The notes: generated by a model not told the origin, from the letters alone. A stretch of DNA of 64,000 nt from Desmodus rotundus (GCF_022682495.2 NC_071397.1:4183082-4247081), one strand, 5' to 3'; positions 40,765 through 54,597 are shown, counted from the stretch's first letter. Numbers and translations are program-made.

Positions 40765-41238
40765 TGGGCTGAATAATGACCCCCCAGAAGACTATGTCCA
40801 AGCCCTGACCCCCAGAATCTGTAAATGTGCCTTTATTTGGAAACAGTCTTTGCAGGTGTAATTAAGGACCTCAAGATAAGATCATCCCGGGCTTCCAGTG
40901 GGCCCTAAGTCCACCTACAGATGTCCTTGTCAGAGAAAGGCAGAAGGAGATTTGAGGCTGCCAAGGTCACACAGAGAAAAGACGGCCAGGTAAGGATGGA
41001 GGCAGAGACTGGAGCAAAGCCTCGGCAAACCAAGACATGCTGGGGCTGTGGGCAACAGCCAGCACGGTCCAGGGGAAAGGCACAGAATGGATTCTCCCTC
41101 CGAGCCTGCAGAGGGCGCCTACCCACCCTGCCAAAACCTTGAGTTTGGACCTCTGGCCCCCTGTAAAAGAATAAATTTCTGTTGTTTTAAGACCCCAAGT
41201 TTGTGGTAATTTGTTATAGAACAGGAAACTAATATACA
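40765..41238 (+). mobile_element. ERVL-MaLR LTR (MLT1 type)
   Basis: 'gtgggctgaataatgacccc', 'tttatttggaaacagtcttt', 'tgtaattaaggacctcaaga', 'gaataaatttctgttgtttt' and 'gtttgtggtaatttgttata' follow MLT1 LTR order. Solitary LTR, no retroviral genes. Confidence 0.88.
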
Positions 41239-44200
41239 CTCTTTCACAAACAGCTGTTCAGCAGTGGGGGTGTCCAGGTCCTGGCCCCCGACCGGCTCAC
41301 ACTGGGCAGCCGTCTCCTCTGAGTCAGGGACCCATGGGAGTACCCCTGGGTCCGGGAAGGAGCTCCCAGCGGCAGGCCGCCCTCGCTGCCCACTGATTGC
41401 CCAGCAGAAGGGGTGCGTGTTACTTTCAAAGTGTTCCCTTTATGGCCCTAAAAAAATAAGCAAATCAAGTGAAATAAAAGAGACACTAATTAATCTCGAA
41501 ATTAAAAATGTAAAGTCAATAACAAGGAAACTGAAGTCGAGGTTGATTCCTAAAGCATTACTCACAGCTTTTTCTGCCTTAGTGACTGCCATTCTTAGTC
41601 AGCTCCGACTTCCAAGTCCAGGGTAGGGCCAGGTTTCCGCCCGCAGAGATTGTCCATGAGGTCGGGAGAGTCAGGCTCTTCTGGCCGTCCTGAAATCCTG
41701 GGAATGTGATCCCGTGGCAGGACCCCAGGCACCAGGCCCAAGTGGAGAGGAGCCGAGTTTCAGGGAGGAGGTGGATTTTGCCAGTGGCTGCCCTGGCAGT
41801 TGATAAGAAAGATCACTCCCCTCCCAGCAGGGAACCAGAAAATGAGACTTGAAGGTCTTGTCTTATCAAAACAAGAGCCTACTGGGCGATTTCTGCTGCA
41901 CCACAACGATAACACAGGTCTGTGTGTGAACTTAAAATACCAGGGACCCCACAACACCCCACGCCTTGGAGGTCGTCACTGTTTTTGGATAAGCTCTTCT
42001 GGTTTCCTTTATGTAGAAAATAGCATCATTGATCATCATCGTCGTCACTTTCAGAGATGGAAACATTCATATATGCTGTGCCACAATTTGCTTTCTTTCC
42101 TTTTTTGTTTATGCTCTTGTGTTAGCTCCACGATAAACATTGTCTTAAGGGAGTTTTTAGCCAAAGAGTCAGGGAGACTCCCTTCTCCCTTCCAAGCCCC
42201 AGATGGTTACTTTCGTTAACTTAGAGAGTGAGTCTTCAAATTCTGAGAGACAGTCAACACTCAGGAGGAATGTTCAGCCACACCCTGTATTTTATGCAGA
42301 GTGACATTAAGAAAATTGCCTTTTACCAACACTGGCTTCTCAGCCATCAGCTGATGACTTCTGTCCTTGAAACTTTCATACACTGGGGTGGAACTTGCAG
42401 CTCCCCTCCCACCTCATCTTACGCAGGCAGGGAGGAGGGAGGGGACGAGGAGGTGGACCAAAATCAGCTTGTCCACAGCTAGGTCACCTCTTTCAAACCC
42501 AAGGCTGTTGACAGCCAGGACATCAGGTTCAATTCCCTTTCCTCACCGGGGGCACTGTGAGTTAAGTAAAACTCTCGTGACTTAATGGAAGACACAGAGA
42601 CTAGGGAACATCCCAGGCCGTTAGTCTAACTCCTTGATACAATTTATACACATTATCTTACAGAACAAAGTCATCCTAAGCCTCGCTGTGCCATGTTCTC
42701 TGAATCCCGGTCTCACCAGTTCCCAATGTCCACGGGCAAGGGTGGCATCACCACCTGGCAAAGGGCCAAGAGACCCAGCTCTGCACCTTCAAGGGTATCC
42801 GCATGTCCCGTGACGCCAGGACTTACAGATCTACGCTCTCCATTGGCTGCCTAGCATCCATTGTATTTATTCATCCGAGTCCACTGCTTGTCCTTTGGAT
42901 TTCCCCCACGGTTTTGTGGTAGTAAGTCAGTGCTTCAGAGGGTATCTTTATAAACATATTTTTGTCTGTATGTGAAAACATTTTTGAAAGGTGTCTTCTC
43001 GGAAATAGAGTGTCTGGGTTGCAGGGGAGACACATTTAATTTCCCCTCCAAAGGTTTGCAGCGCTCTACCCCCAGCTGTCATCTGTGGGTGGGTCCCACA
43101 GAGGCCTACTGAGCCTGTTCCTTGTTGAGGATCGGATGAGCCACTGTTGTTTGTATTTGCCTTTCTTCGTTATTCGTGAAGATAAGCATCTTCTCAAATG
43201 CTTCTTGGCCTCTGAGTTTGTTCTTGAGCAGCTGGGTGTTTTTTGTTTTTTTTTTAATTCTCAACTTACCAAGTATATGGTTTCCTCCAGGAAGTACTCA
43301 TTATGCTCGAGGGAATTCACGGAAGTTGTTGCTTCCTCACCACACAGGAGCGCCTCACTCCCGCCCTGTGGAGAAAGCGGTTCTGCAGTTTGGCCGCGGC
43401 CAATTGTAAAGCAGTCCGAGTTCTGTACCAGGACTCCTCAAAGGAAACCCCTTCTCCGGGTTCCCAGGGCTTGGATCGCAGACAGGGCTTCAGAGATAAA
43501 CGTACAGACTCCGCAAATGGGAAAAGAGTCACTTCACACTGCAAATACAAATTTTATACAAAGGAAAGAATCATCCATTGTTTAGCTCCAGTAAGTATGG
43601 AACCAAATTAAATGCTAAAATCTTGATATAGGGAGGCCAGCCTTGATGGATCGACTCGGTGCACATCCACCTCAATCTCCTCCCAGGCAAGCAGCCCTTC
43701 CTCTATTGCAGGGGCTGGGATGAAGAAAAGCTCACTTCCCAGACTCCTTTGCAGCTAGAGCTTCAGATGTGACTTTGGACCTGACAGTTAGACGTCCTGG
43801 CCCAAGGTGTGGGAGGAGCAAGTGAGATGGAGTTGGTTACCTTCATGTGGACCCAGCTGCTGCTGGGACAGAGTCAAGAGAAGTTATGTACTTTTCAGCA
43901 GCGTTCCAGCATGTGGGCACCCCTTCATGGGGCAAGGACCACCCCTGCTGTCCTGTGGTGGTGTTCCAGAACATTCTTTGAAGCCCCACTTGGAACCCAC
44001 TCCTCCAACCCTTCCAATGACTTTGTAAACCCTTGATTCCTTTTCTGCTAAAATTAGCTGGTGGAGTGTCCATTTCCTCCAACCCAACCTGACTGGTGCT
44101 TACAAATACTTACCTTGACCGAGCCATTCAAGACACAAGACAAGAAAATCTAGACAAAGGGCAATGATGCCATGAATCATGTTGCCTAATAACACTTTAA

Positions 44201-44809
44201 TCAGATGCCTCTTCCTGGTAGAAACCTTGGAAAGTACAAAACGAAGGCAGAAAGAAAGAAATGAAATCATCTGTTATTATACAAGAGTCAAATATTAATG
44301 AGAAAAAAAAAACGTTCAGTCGCTCTGAGATGTGGGTCCCAATCGGCCAGGTGCTGCTGTTTGTTTGAAAGCAGAATCATCAGCCCAGACAAGGGGAACC
44401 TGGGCTGGCTTTGGTGCAAACACTTCACATCTGACACGAGACTGCTGGGCCTCTTCTTCCCACCTTCTGTCCGAGGCCAAAGTTGCCTTCTGTGGGCCTC
44501 ATTCATCTCTGTGTCCAAGAGAAAATAATAATTATAGTAGCTGTCATTTATTGAGTACTTTAAGCTACCAAACAGTTCATCCTCATAAGAACCCTACAAG
44601 GTAGGAATTATTTTCATTTCAGATGAGAGGCTCAGAGCCCTAACATCCCACATTTCATAAGAGGTGAAAGCAGGCAGTTCTAACTCACGGCCATCAGGAT
44701 TCAAAGCCTGGGTTTTTCGTCCTTAAGCTGCATCTCCTGCCTACAGTTTGCCCTGCCGCTGTCTTCGGGGAGGGTGAAACGCTACAGGGGCTCAGTTTTT
44801 CTCTTTAAT
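41239..44809. other. Unique and old-repeat stretch
   Basis: No gene recognised. 43640-44100 resembles an old LTR or MER-type repeat ('cttcccagactcctttgcag'). 44525-44650 is a MIR ('gtagctgtcatttattgagt'). An AT-rich block at 41440-41540 is unassigned. Confidence 0.45.
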
Positions 44810-46890
44810 AACAATTTTATTGAGACCTAATTCATAAAGAGACATGTCATAAAGTTCACCCTTTTAAATTGTACAATTCAATGGTTTTTAATATGTTCAC
44901 AGAGTTGTGTATCAATCATCACCACCTAACTTCAGAACATTTTCATCACTGTGAGAAGCTATCCCATACCTATGAAGTCACTCCCCATGCGTCCTGCCTC
45001 CAGGCCCTGGCGGCCACTATCTATGGTCTGTCATGTGGATTTGCCTGTGCTGTACATTGCACATAGATGGAATCATGCAATATGTGGATTTTTGTACAAT
45101 ATTTGGCTTCTTTCACACAGTAGCATGTTTTCATGGCTCATTCACAGCATAGCATGTATCAGAACTTTATTCCTTTTTACGGCTAAACAATGCTCCATTG
45201 TATAGCTATGCCACCTTTGTTAGTCCATTCCTCAGTTGATGGACACTTGGGTTGTTTTTTACCTTCAGCTATTATGAATAATACCACTCCGAACAGTTGT
45301 TCACAGATTTTTGTGGATGTATATTTTCTTGACTGTGTACTTAGGAATGAGGGTACTAGATCATATGGTAAAGCTACACTGGCTTTTTGAGAAACTACCT
45401 AGCCATTTGCCATAGAAGCTGCTCTATTTTATATCCATACCCGCAGTGTACGAGGGTTCCAATTTCTCCACATCTTCTCCAACACTTGGTACTGTCCATC
45501 TTTTTCATTATAACTCTCCCGGTAGATGTGGGGTAGCATCTCATTGTGCTTTGGTCTACATTTACCTAATGATTAATGATTAGCATCTTTTCATGTGCTT
45601 ATCGGCCATTTATTTATCTTCCTTTGGGATGTGTCTATTCAAGTCTTGTGCTCACTTTTAAATTGGGTTATTTGGCTTTTTATTATTGGGTTGTGAGAGT
45701 TCCTTATATGTCCTGGACACCAGTTCCTTGTAAGATATATGTTTTAGAGATATGTTCTCCAATGGTTGTGTTATCTTCTCAGTTTCTTTTAAATTTGATG
45801 AAGTCAATTTGTCTATTTTTTTCTTTATGCTTTTGGTGTCATATTTAAGAAACTATTGCCCAATCCAAGGTCACAAAGATTTACTCCTATGTTTTCTTCT
45901 AAGAGTTTTATAGTTTCAGTTCTTAGAGTTATGTCTTTGATCCATTTTGAGTTAATTCCTGCACACGGTGTGAGGTGAGGGCACAACTTCCCTGTTCTGC
46001 ACGGGAATGCCAGTTGTCGCAACACCAGTTTCTGGAGAAACTATTTCCCCCCATTGAATAGTCTTGGCACCCCTCTCAAAAATCAATCACCATAGACGAA
46101 TGGGTTTATTTCAGAATTCTCAATCTTATTTCATCAGTCCGTGTGTCTCTTCTATGCTAGTTCCATACTGTTCTGATTACTGTAGCTTTACAGTGAGCCT
46201 TGACACTGGGCAATGTCGGTCCTCCGACTTTGTTTTTCTTTTCAAGATGATTTTACCTGTTCCGGGTCACTTGCAATCCCTTATAAGTATTAGGACCAGC
46301 TTTTCTAGTTCTGAAAAAAAAAAAGAAGTTAGAATTTTTATAGGGATTGCACTGAATCCGTAGATCAGTTTGAAAAGTGTCGCCATCTTAACAATATTAA
46401 GTCTTCCGGTACGTGAACATGGGGTGTCTGCACGTTTATTCGGGTGATCTTTAATTTCTTTCCACAATGGCTTGTGGTTTTCAGAGCCTAGTTTTTGCAC
46501 TTTGTTTAGTTTATTCCTAAGTATTTTCTCTTTTGATACTATTATAAATAAAATTGTTTCTAAATTTCATTTTCAGGGTCTTCATTGTTAGTGCAGACGA
46601 TTGGCTGCTGTAGATTAATTGTGCATCCTGACGCCTTGCTGAACTCACTCATTAGCTCTAATAGACTGCTTTCCTTAGGACTTTTTATACATAACACCAC
46701 GTCCCCTGTGAACAATCTGGGTGCCTGTTATTTCTTGTTAACAGGGTTTATCAGGTTGAGGAAGTTTTCTTCCGATCTTTGTTGGTTGAGTATTTTCATC
46801 ATAAACAATTGGGACTTTGTCAGATGTTTCTTCTGGGCCTATTGAGAGGATCACATGGATTTTGTCTTTGGTTTTAGGAAGGTGGTATAT
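44810..46890 (-). mobile_element. Old L1 ORF2 (reverse transcriptase C-terminal part), degraded
   Basis: Minus-strand frames match L1 ORF2p. 46267-46500 contains '[20 protein letters not shown]'. 45825-46025 contains 'TIKLLEENIGVNLCDLGLGN'. Frames are broken repeatedly, so this is a dead, 5'-truncated L1. The low-coordinate end (from 44810) reads like the 3' end of an L1ME/MC type element. Confidence 0.85.
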
Positions 46891-47844
46891 GACCACGATG
46901 TTCACAAACTCTTGATCCAGGCACGCCTGAGAAAACCACAATCGTATTCAAATTCCAGGCCACTGATCCCGGCAGGTGGAGACCGTACACAACGGGACCA
47001 CTGATTATTACTGAGAATCTTCGATGCCACCCGGTTAAATCTCTTGAGCTCCAAAGCAGCAAGTCCCTCTGATTCATCCCAGAGGAGATTCCCTCTCTGC
47101 TTGAAAACCTCTAGTGACGAGGAACTCACCTCCTGGGATGGAGATGTGTGTCAGGCCCAGAAGTGACCTCGAAGGGTTCCAAACAATCCCTTGACTAAAA
47201 GTTGTACCTCCTCCTCCAAACAAAGTCAGAGCTTTCTCATCTGCAGTAGACAGACCCCAACTCAAACCACCTTAAGGGGGAAGACATCTGTTAGAAAGCA
47301 ACTGGGGTTGTCAAACATTGAAGGGACATCCACAGGATTGGGACGGCTCAGAAATCCCAAGGATCGGAGCTAGGAGGCCAGACCCTGTGGGGACCTCAGG
47401 CCACCTTCCCACTGCTCTGGCTTCCCCTCATGGCAGAGGACATGGCCACCACCAACTCAGGGATAGCTTCCTTGTCAGAAACAGAAAAATCCCAGGGACG
47501 GACTCTAATCGGTTGTGAACTATATCCGCGCTCATGGTAGTGATCAGGGGGAATGGGCCACTATCAGTGGCCCTGCCTGGGTTACAGGGCCCTCAGCCAT
47601 TGCCAGGGACAGGATGGCTGGCATGTGAGAGGAGCCCTTCCCATAGGCAAAATCAAGTACTAGCAGGATGGCAAGAGGGGCTGATACCTGTTTTACTTCA
47701 TTGCCGATCTCTCTTAGGGTTTCGGCGTTGAAGATGGATGTTTCAAGTACAGACTGAGGGACATCACAAGTTAATTTATCAAAGTACAGAGATGGCACAG
47801 AGAAGCTGTAAAGGGCTAGAACTCAGGACAGGACAAGTGTCGGT
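46891..47844. other. Unique stretch
   Basis: No gene or repeat recognised. Confidence 0.4.
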
Positions 47845-48245
47845 CCACCTGGGCTACCACAACAAAGTACCAACGACTGGGTGGTTTTAACACCAGAAAT
47901 GTGCTTTCTCACAATTCCAGAGGCTGGAAGTTCAAGGTGAAGGTGTTTAGTGTCTTCTGAGGCCTCTTTCTCTGGCTTTCAGGCGGCTGCCCTCGCTGTG
48001 TCCTCACACGGTTTTTCCTCTGCGGGAGCACCTACCCCTGGTGTCTCTCTGTCTCCTAATCTCTTCTCTTTATAACACACTAGTCCGATTGGGTTCGGGC
48101 CACACTAAATGCTCTTGTTTTTGCTTAAGGAGCTCTTTAAAGGCCTCATCTCCAAATACAGTCACATTCCGAGGTGCTGAGGGTTCGGTCTTCAACACAG
48201 GAATTCGGAGGGGGCACAATCCAGTCCATAAAAGGGAGTTCGGAG
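47845..48245 (-). mobile_element. ERVL-MaLR LTR, minus orientation
   Basis: 'ggctaccacaacaaagtacc', 'aattccagaggctggaagtt', 'cttctgaggcctctttctct' and 'catctccaaatacagtcaca' are the reverse complement of an MaLR LTR 3' half. Solitary LTR. Confidence 0.85.
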
Positions 48246-50654
48246 AGGATGCGGGACAGGTGACTGATAGTGGGATGACCTCTCTTTTGGTGCCAGAAAG
48301 AGAAGGTTGCATTGGAGTTCACAGGTGAGGAGCCAAGCAGCTCAGGGCAATGGAGATACTAGCTACAGCTGGAGGGGCAACTGAATGTCGGTTGAATACA
48401 TTTCCTGGCCCAGCCCCTCATCTTACAGATGAGAAAACAGGGGTGCAGAGAAGAGACATTGCCCACGGCCACACACACAAACAGCTTCTACAAAGAGGCC
48501 AAAAAGCATAGAAGCCGGAGTGAGAGGGGCAGAGCCAGCTAGCTGTCACTAAAAAGACCTTCCCGAGCCCTGGGGAGTGTCTGGCCAGGCTGGGACTCCA
48601 TGCCCCGCCCCTCTGCATGTCTGTGTGCCCACGGTCACAGAAGGAGACAGCGGGCGCACTCGTTCTGTGCCACATGTACAGTTAGCAATGAAGCCATTTA
48701 CAAGGGTGAGGGCAGAAGGTAAGGCAAAACAAATGGCAATGCCCTTTCCTGGGCCCGCGACACTGGGAGAAAACAGGGACACAGGGCTTGGAGGGAGTGA
48801 CTGCAGCGGGAGGGGGGTGAGGTTGGGGGGGTGACAGAAACTGGTCCTTCAGTAGAGGGAGGAGCACAGCCAACCCGTGGAAGCCGGTGAGGGACTGCGG
48901 GTACTGAGGGGTGCTCAGCCACACTGTCCTCCCATCTTCTGCCAGTGGCTTTCTTGACAAACCCACCTAGAAGCAGAGGACAAGGGAGCCCACCGGTACA
49001 GTCCACACAGGCAAGGAGCCTCCTGGCCATGGAGCAGGAGGAAGAGGGGTGGAGAGTAGTATCAATAAAAATGGCAAATCTTTCAGAAGGAGCAAGGAAC
49101 ATATCTGGTATTCCAGCCACCTGATTCTGGCAGTGAAATGTTGGCAGAGATGACAGATGCCTCCCCTCTCAGTCTGGCCCATTTAAACACCTTCCCAGTC
49201 CTCTGTGCTGTCTCTTCCCCCACCTGCTGGCTGGAGGTCTACCTCCAACATGGAAACCACGTGAAGAAGAGAGTAGCGCCCGCATCGCCCTGGGTCCCCG
49301 AATGACTGCATGGAGAGGGTCCCATCCCTGCCCCACCAACCAGCCCTGGCACGACTGAGAAACGGGCGTCCATCATGTGAGGTCCCTGAGATTTTCATTT
49401 GTCTGCGACAGCTATGAGGCATGTGTTAGCCACCTTTGTTCCCCCGGGGCAGGCAGGATCATCAGGAATGGCTGCCTTAGGAGGGGAGCTCGATGTCTGT
49501 CTGGGCACGTCTCCCTCACTACAAAGTCGGAAGAATGAATTTGTATGATCAGAAATGCCCTTCACCTTGCTCACGATGACGGTGTAGTTGAGCCTCGAGC
49601 CTTCGTTTCTGTTATGCGTTCCTTTGGGGACCTTCTGCTGTTAGCTCTAGTGCAGACCTCCTCCTGTTTTCCTTTTTGTGGCTGAACAAGACCCAGGTTG
49701 GTGAATTATTCACTGTTCAGCCGGGAAAACATAACTTTAAAAAAAAAATCACTTTAGAGTTTTGTTGGCAGGGCCTGTTCCACAGCTCGGAAGGGGGTCT
49801 GGATGAAAGCCGGGATCCTGGACCCTCGGGCTCCCCCTGCCATCTCTGATCTCCAGTTTCCCCATCCTTGAAACTAGGTCGGACCGTGATGCCCACGAGG
49901 GCTGGTGGGGAGAAAAGGCCTCATCAGGTGTTTCAGAATTTCTCTGGAGATGCACACACCACACCCAGCCCCCGCCCCAGGCATCTGCTCCCTGAGATTC
50001 TGATATGCACCGCACCCCACCCCACCCTACAAGTTGAGGACCTGAGCGTGTCACTGCCTGGACACTGTGATCCTGTGACCAGGGGAATTCCTTTCTGATT
50101 GGACTTGCTGGGATTTCAAGGTCGAATGGGGAATGCTGGGGCTTTCCAGCCAGCGCACTTTCAACAATACACGGGCACGTCCTTGAATTGGGGTGTTTAG
50201 ATGGGCCTGACCTGGAGTGTTTTGAGGTCTGTTCAGGAGACTTTAGGGTCTCCTTGGTCTTAGCTGTGGCTCCTCCACAGGCCAAGGGCAGGCGTAGAAA
50301 GGGAGGGCTCGGGGCCGACTGGTCTCCCTCCGGCCTTCCGGTCGACAGTGCGCCCGCCCATTAAGATCGCATTTGATTGCACACAACAGCAGCAAGTCTC
50401 TCGGGCACGACTTTCGGGAGGGAGCCAAGGCCACGTGGAAGGGGGACAGAGACTACAGGGGAAAAGTAACGTAGGGGAAGGTGACTTGCTCCTGCTTTCA
50501 CGCGCTTTTCACGTCTCTGGCAGCTCAGTTTGACGTTGGCCCCTTCACATGACTCTCTTACGTCTCTTCGGGGCACTTTTGCTGTCACTTCCCATTTATT
50601 CCTCTGACTTGGGTGCCACGGTATTCCCCAGTTTCTAGAACGATGCCTAGCATA
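48246..50654. other. Unique stretch
   Basis: 48415-48480 is MIR-like. The remainder is unrecognised. The frame of 178 codons at 49749-50285 (-) has no domain and no splice context. Confidence 0.45.
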
Positions 50655-50786
50655 CACAGGGTGGGGCGAAAGTAGGTTACAGTTGTGAGTACCCAAAACA
50701 CAGTTTATTCTTGTATTATTATTTATTAATTATTGTATTATTTTCCGTACAAACAACTGTAAACCGAACTTTGCCCCACCCTGTAG
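50655..50786. mobile_element. Tc1/mariner-type MITE with TA target
   Basis: Terminal inverted repeats: left 'cagggtggggcgaaagtagg', right 'gaactttgccccaccctg', each continuing into a copy of 'acaactgtaa' or its complement. The interior is AT-rich and nearly palindromic. Flanks are TA on the right and CA (a decayed TA) on the left. It interrupts an older repeat whose pieces 'gatgcctagcat' and 'gtagatgctcgataaatatt' are contiguous when it is removed. Confidence 0.88.
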
Positions 50787-51084
50787 TAGATGCTCGATAA
50801 ATATTTGTTAAATAAATGAATACATTCTTTTATTTCTCAACAACTTAATGTAACACACAGGGCAGAGGTGCTGGTATTATTTCATAGGTGTGGAAACGGA
50901 GGCCCAGAAGTCTGACTTCACTAAAAGCGCTAGGGAATGGATGGAGCCTCCGTCCTTTTGATCCCTAATCAGGGCCTTTGTGTATGGGACAAGGGTGGAG
51001 AGGCTTCTCATACCTTTGGCCTGTGTCCCAGACCTGTGAAAGGTCTTACTGGGAAATGCAATGACCTCACACCTGTCAGATGGC
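50787..51084. other. Remainder of the host L2/MIR repeat and unique sequence
   Basis: 50787-50825 completes the 'aataaatatttgttaaataa' end of the interrupted repeat. 50840-50930 is MIR-like. The rest is unrecognised. Confidence 0.5.
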
Positions 51085-51892
51085 TGTCACCAATAAATCC
51101 ACAAACAACAAGTGCTGGCCAGGATGTGGAGGAAAGGGAACCCTCATGCACCATTGATGGGAATGCAGACTGGTGCAGCCACTGTGGAAAGCACTGTGGA
51201 ATTGCTAAAAATAAAAATAAAAAATGGAACTGCCTTATGATCCAGCAATTCAAGTTCTGGGAATCTATCGGAAGAAACCCAAACACTGATTTGAAAGACA
51301 ATAGACACCCTACGTTCATTGCAGCGTTATTTACAACAGCTAAGATTTGGAAGCAGCCCAGGTGCCCATCAGTAGACGAGTGGATATAGAAGCTGTGATA
51401 CATTTTCACAATGGAATATTACTGAGCTGCAAAAAGAGAAGGAAATCTTACCCTTTGCGACAACATGGATGGACCTGGAGAACGTTATGCTAAGTGAAAT
51501 AAGCCAGATAGAGAGAGACAAGTACCATATGATTTCACTCATATGTGGAATCTAATAAACAAGATAAACTAACAAACAAAATAGAAACAGACTCATAGAC
51601 ACAGAGAACAGACTGACAGCTGTCGGGGGCGGGGGGGTGGGTGGGTTAGGGGGCTGGGTGCAAAAGGTGAAAGGATTAAACAAACAAACAAAAAACACCT
51701 CACAGCAGGGTGATGACCAGAGGGAAGGGAGTGGGGAAGGTAGAGTAGGGGGAGGGGGGATGAATGGTGATGGAAGGAGACTGGACATCCGAATACAATG
51801 TACAGGTGATGCATTGTAGAATTGTACACCTGAAGCCCATATAATTTCATTAACCATATCACCTTAATAGATTCAATTAAAAAATTTAGAAC
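51085..51892 (+). mobile_element. L1 ORF2 end and 3' UTR fragment
   Basis: 'acaagtgctggccaggatgt', 'aacatggatggacctggaga', 'atgctaagtgaaataagcca', 'catatgatttcactcatatg' and 'ttgtacacctgaagcccata' are the classic order of the end of an old L1 (L1MA/MB type). Non-coding. Confidence 0.9.
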
Positions 51893-51894
51893 AA

Positions 51895-52076
51895 GCCCTG
51901 GCGGGTGTGGCTCAGTGGACTCAGTGCCAGCCTATGAACCGAAAGGTCGCCAGCTCAATTCCCAGTCAGGGCACATTCCTGGGTTGCGGGCCAGGTCCTC
52001 AGCTGGGGGCTCACATCGATGTTCCTCTCCCTCTCTTTTTCCCTCCCTTCCCCTCTCTCTAAAAATAAATAAAACC
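51895..52076 (+). mobile_element. VES SINE, full length
   Basis: 'gccctggcgggtgtggctca' head, 'cagctcaattcccagtcagg' B-box region, 'cctctctctaaaaataaata' tail. It is inserted at the A-rich end of the preceding L1 fragment. Confidence 0.93.
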
Positions 52077-54114
52077 TTAAACTAAGAAAAACATTTCATT
52101 TAATTTAGAAAAAAATAAAAGATCCCATTGGGGCCTCTGCTCAGAAATTAAATAAACTACTCAGGGATACGGTGAAAATCAAAGGGCATAAGTGACTCCC
52201 AGCAAAGAGGCTGGGAAGATGGTAACTTCAGAAACCATCGACCTGTGGGCTGGGAAAAGGTAATATCACGGAACAGGTGGCTTTTTGGTGCCTTCCGTTC
52301 CACCCTTACTCATGCATCTTACCCTGCCCCTGGGGGCGTTGGTGCTGAGCTCTCTGTCGCTGGAGGTGTTCAAGCAAGGCCTGAATGTCTATTTATGGAC
52401 TGTGCCTGAGCTGGAGAGTAGTACTCACATCCTAATAGAGGCAGGCATGCTGTCACCAGCGCAAGAGGCTTTGCGCCACCTGGTGGACATGGTTTAAACT
52501 GCAGACCCCTCCATGGAGAGAACCCAATGAGCAGCCTGTGTCCCCGGAATCCTGGGCAATGAAGCCAGACTACAGTCTCTTACAGCTTCAGAAGGCCCCC
52601 GCACAGTTTGTGAGAGCTCAGCCCGGCACCTGCCCACGGCCAGGCACCAGCGGGCGTCGGAGAGGTCGCTCTTACCGGGAGGATTTATTAACAGGACTCA
52701 GGGGCTGCTGACTGCTGAGGAGTGCCCTGGGATTGGAAGGGACACATCCTTCCCAAACTTCATTTCAGATTTTTGAGTGACAACCTGGGAAGCTGCCTGG
52801 AGGAGGGCAAGAGAAGACTCACTTGTTCATTCTGCTCGTCTCTGTTACTTGGGAGGGACCCTGAATTGTCCTTGCCCAGAGCTAAAAGTTCCCAGCTGTG
52901 TTCAGTCCTGCAGAAGCCTCCATGAAATCACCAAAAATACACACACAAATACCACCCTCCCCCCAAAAACCTCTTCGTTTTTGCCCCATGGACATCAGAT
53001 TCTGAAAGATTTTGTCTACCAAAGTACATATTTTCAGTATATTTGTTATACTATTATTTGTGTTGATTGTTTATTGCATCATTTGTTGTCATCAAAGGCT
53101 TCGCACTTCAGTAGAAGCCATGGTGAGCCTTGTGCGTCAGCATTTCCTCATGGAGTTCATGAAATCTGAGCAAAAACGAAGACACCTGAGAGCCCAGTGT
53201 GCCGGTGCGGCCCCTCTGGGCTGCATGTGGGGTCCTGCTTGGCCCTCCCCCCACACTAACATGCTGGGGTGGGGCCCTGAGTGGAGGGGCATGCTCCCTG
53301 CCTGTGCAGACCCCCTGTCCCAAGCCAGCTGCTCCTCTCATCATTTCTCCTTCTGGATTCACTTCTTCCTAAGGGCATCATTTTAATCACCCCAAGCCTA
53401 GACCTGGGCATCAGAGGAAGCTGGGCTCCCGTGGTACAGGGAAGCCCCCAGCACAGGGCCTGGGACCATGCTTCTCCATCAAGTCTGCTGGGTCAACAGC
53501 AGGCTCCCTGTGGACTGGCATCAATAGTGTGGTTTTCTCCTCACAGAGCAGCTGCCCAAGAAGTGGGGGATGTGAGGTGGGGTTGCTGGGAGTCTCCTCC
53601 TGCTGTTCTCTGTGGGTCATACACAGGACAGCCCCTCCCTCTCCTGAAAGGCTCCCTCCTCCCCCTCGGGAGTCTCAGCCCTTCCCCATCTTAGGGAGCC
53701 AAGCTGACCCAAGCACACACCTCAGGGCCCCTCGTCCTCTCTCCAGGACAGGCCTCTGCAGTCAGCCCCCTCCTGGTCTCCGGTACCTGCATTCTCCCTG
53801 AGCCCTTGGCATCGGAAGACCCACTGCCCTCCCCACCTCCACACCTCACCCTCCGAAAGGGACAGGGGAAAGCAGAGCAGAAGCCTGGATGATCCTCCTT
53901 AGGGACACTTTCCCTGGACCTGCCGAGCAGAATCCACCAGTGCCACTTTGTCACTGCTGACCCAGTGGGCATGCGTCTTGTTCCTCCTCACTCACAACAT
54001 CTGCTCATCAGTTCCGCCTCCCCACTGGTGAGTGAACTCCCAAGGGCAGGGCCCTCACCCCTCCTCACACAGGCAGTTAACTTACAAGGACTTGGGAATT
54101 TAAAAAATTAAGGT
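52077..54114. other. Unique stretch
   Basis: No gene or clear repeat recognised. Open frames of up to 137 codons at 53281-53694 lack domain or splice support. Confidence 0.4.
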
Positions 54115-54295
54115 CATGCCCTGGTCCAGTAGCTTCCGATAAGAATATCGTCCCAATAGGCCAAGGTTGTGAGTTCGAGCCCTGGTCAGAGCACATATAA
54201 GAGTCAACCAGTAACTGAGTGGGGCAACAAGTCAGTGTCTCTCTCTCTCTGACTCTCCTTCCCCTCTCGCTCCCTAAAAATCAATAATTTTTTAA
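54115..54295 (+). mobile_element. VES-like SINE, older
   Basis: 'tgccctggtccagtagcttc', 'gtgagttcgagccctggtca', then a CT-rich tail 'ctctctctctctctgactct'. It is flanked by imperfect copies of aaaattaaggtcatg. Confidence 0.75.
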
Positions 54296-54597
54296 AATTA
54301 AGATTATGATTTTAAATGTTTAAAATATGCATATTCTGATTTCAGGACAACCCACTTTAAAGTCCTCACCCTAACCTTGGGGCTCTCCTGGTGGCAGCTT
54401 AGCTCAGAGGTCCCAGGAGTGGCCAAGCCAGTGCGGAGAAGGGAACCTGACCCCAGCCTTGGACAGACTCCAGATGAGCCAGCACCACCTCTGCATCTGC
54501 CCCCAGACGCCGAATGGTTTGCAGACACCAAGCCCTTGCTCTGTAAATGTATGTGTTTTCTGTGCATCTCTGAAACTGTCGATCTAATACACAAGTT

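Noticed and set aside
44810..46890. Reverse-transcriptase-like frames on the minus strand
   Set aside because: They are L1 ORF2 remains with repeated frameshifts, not a domesticated gene. No frame exceeds about 80 codons.
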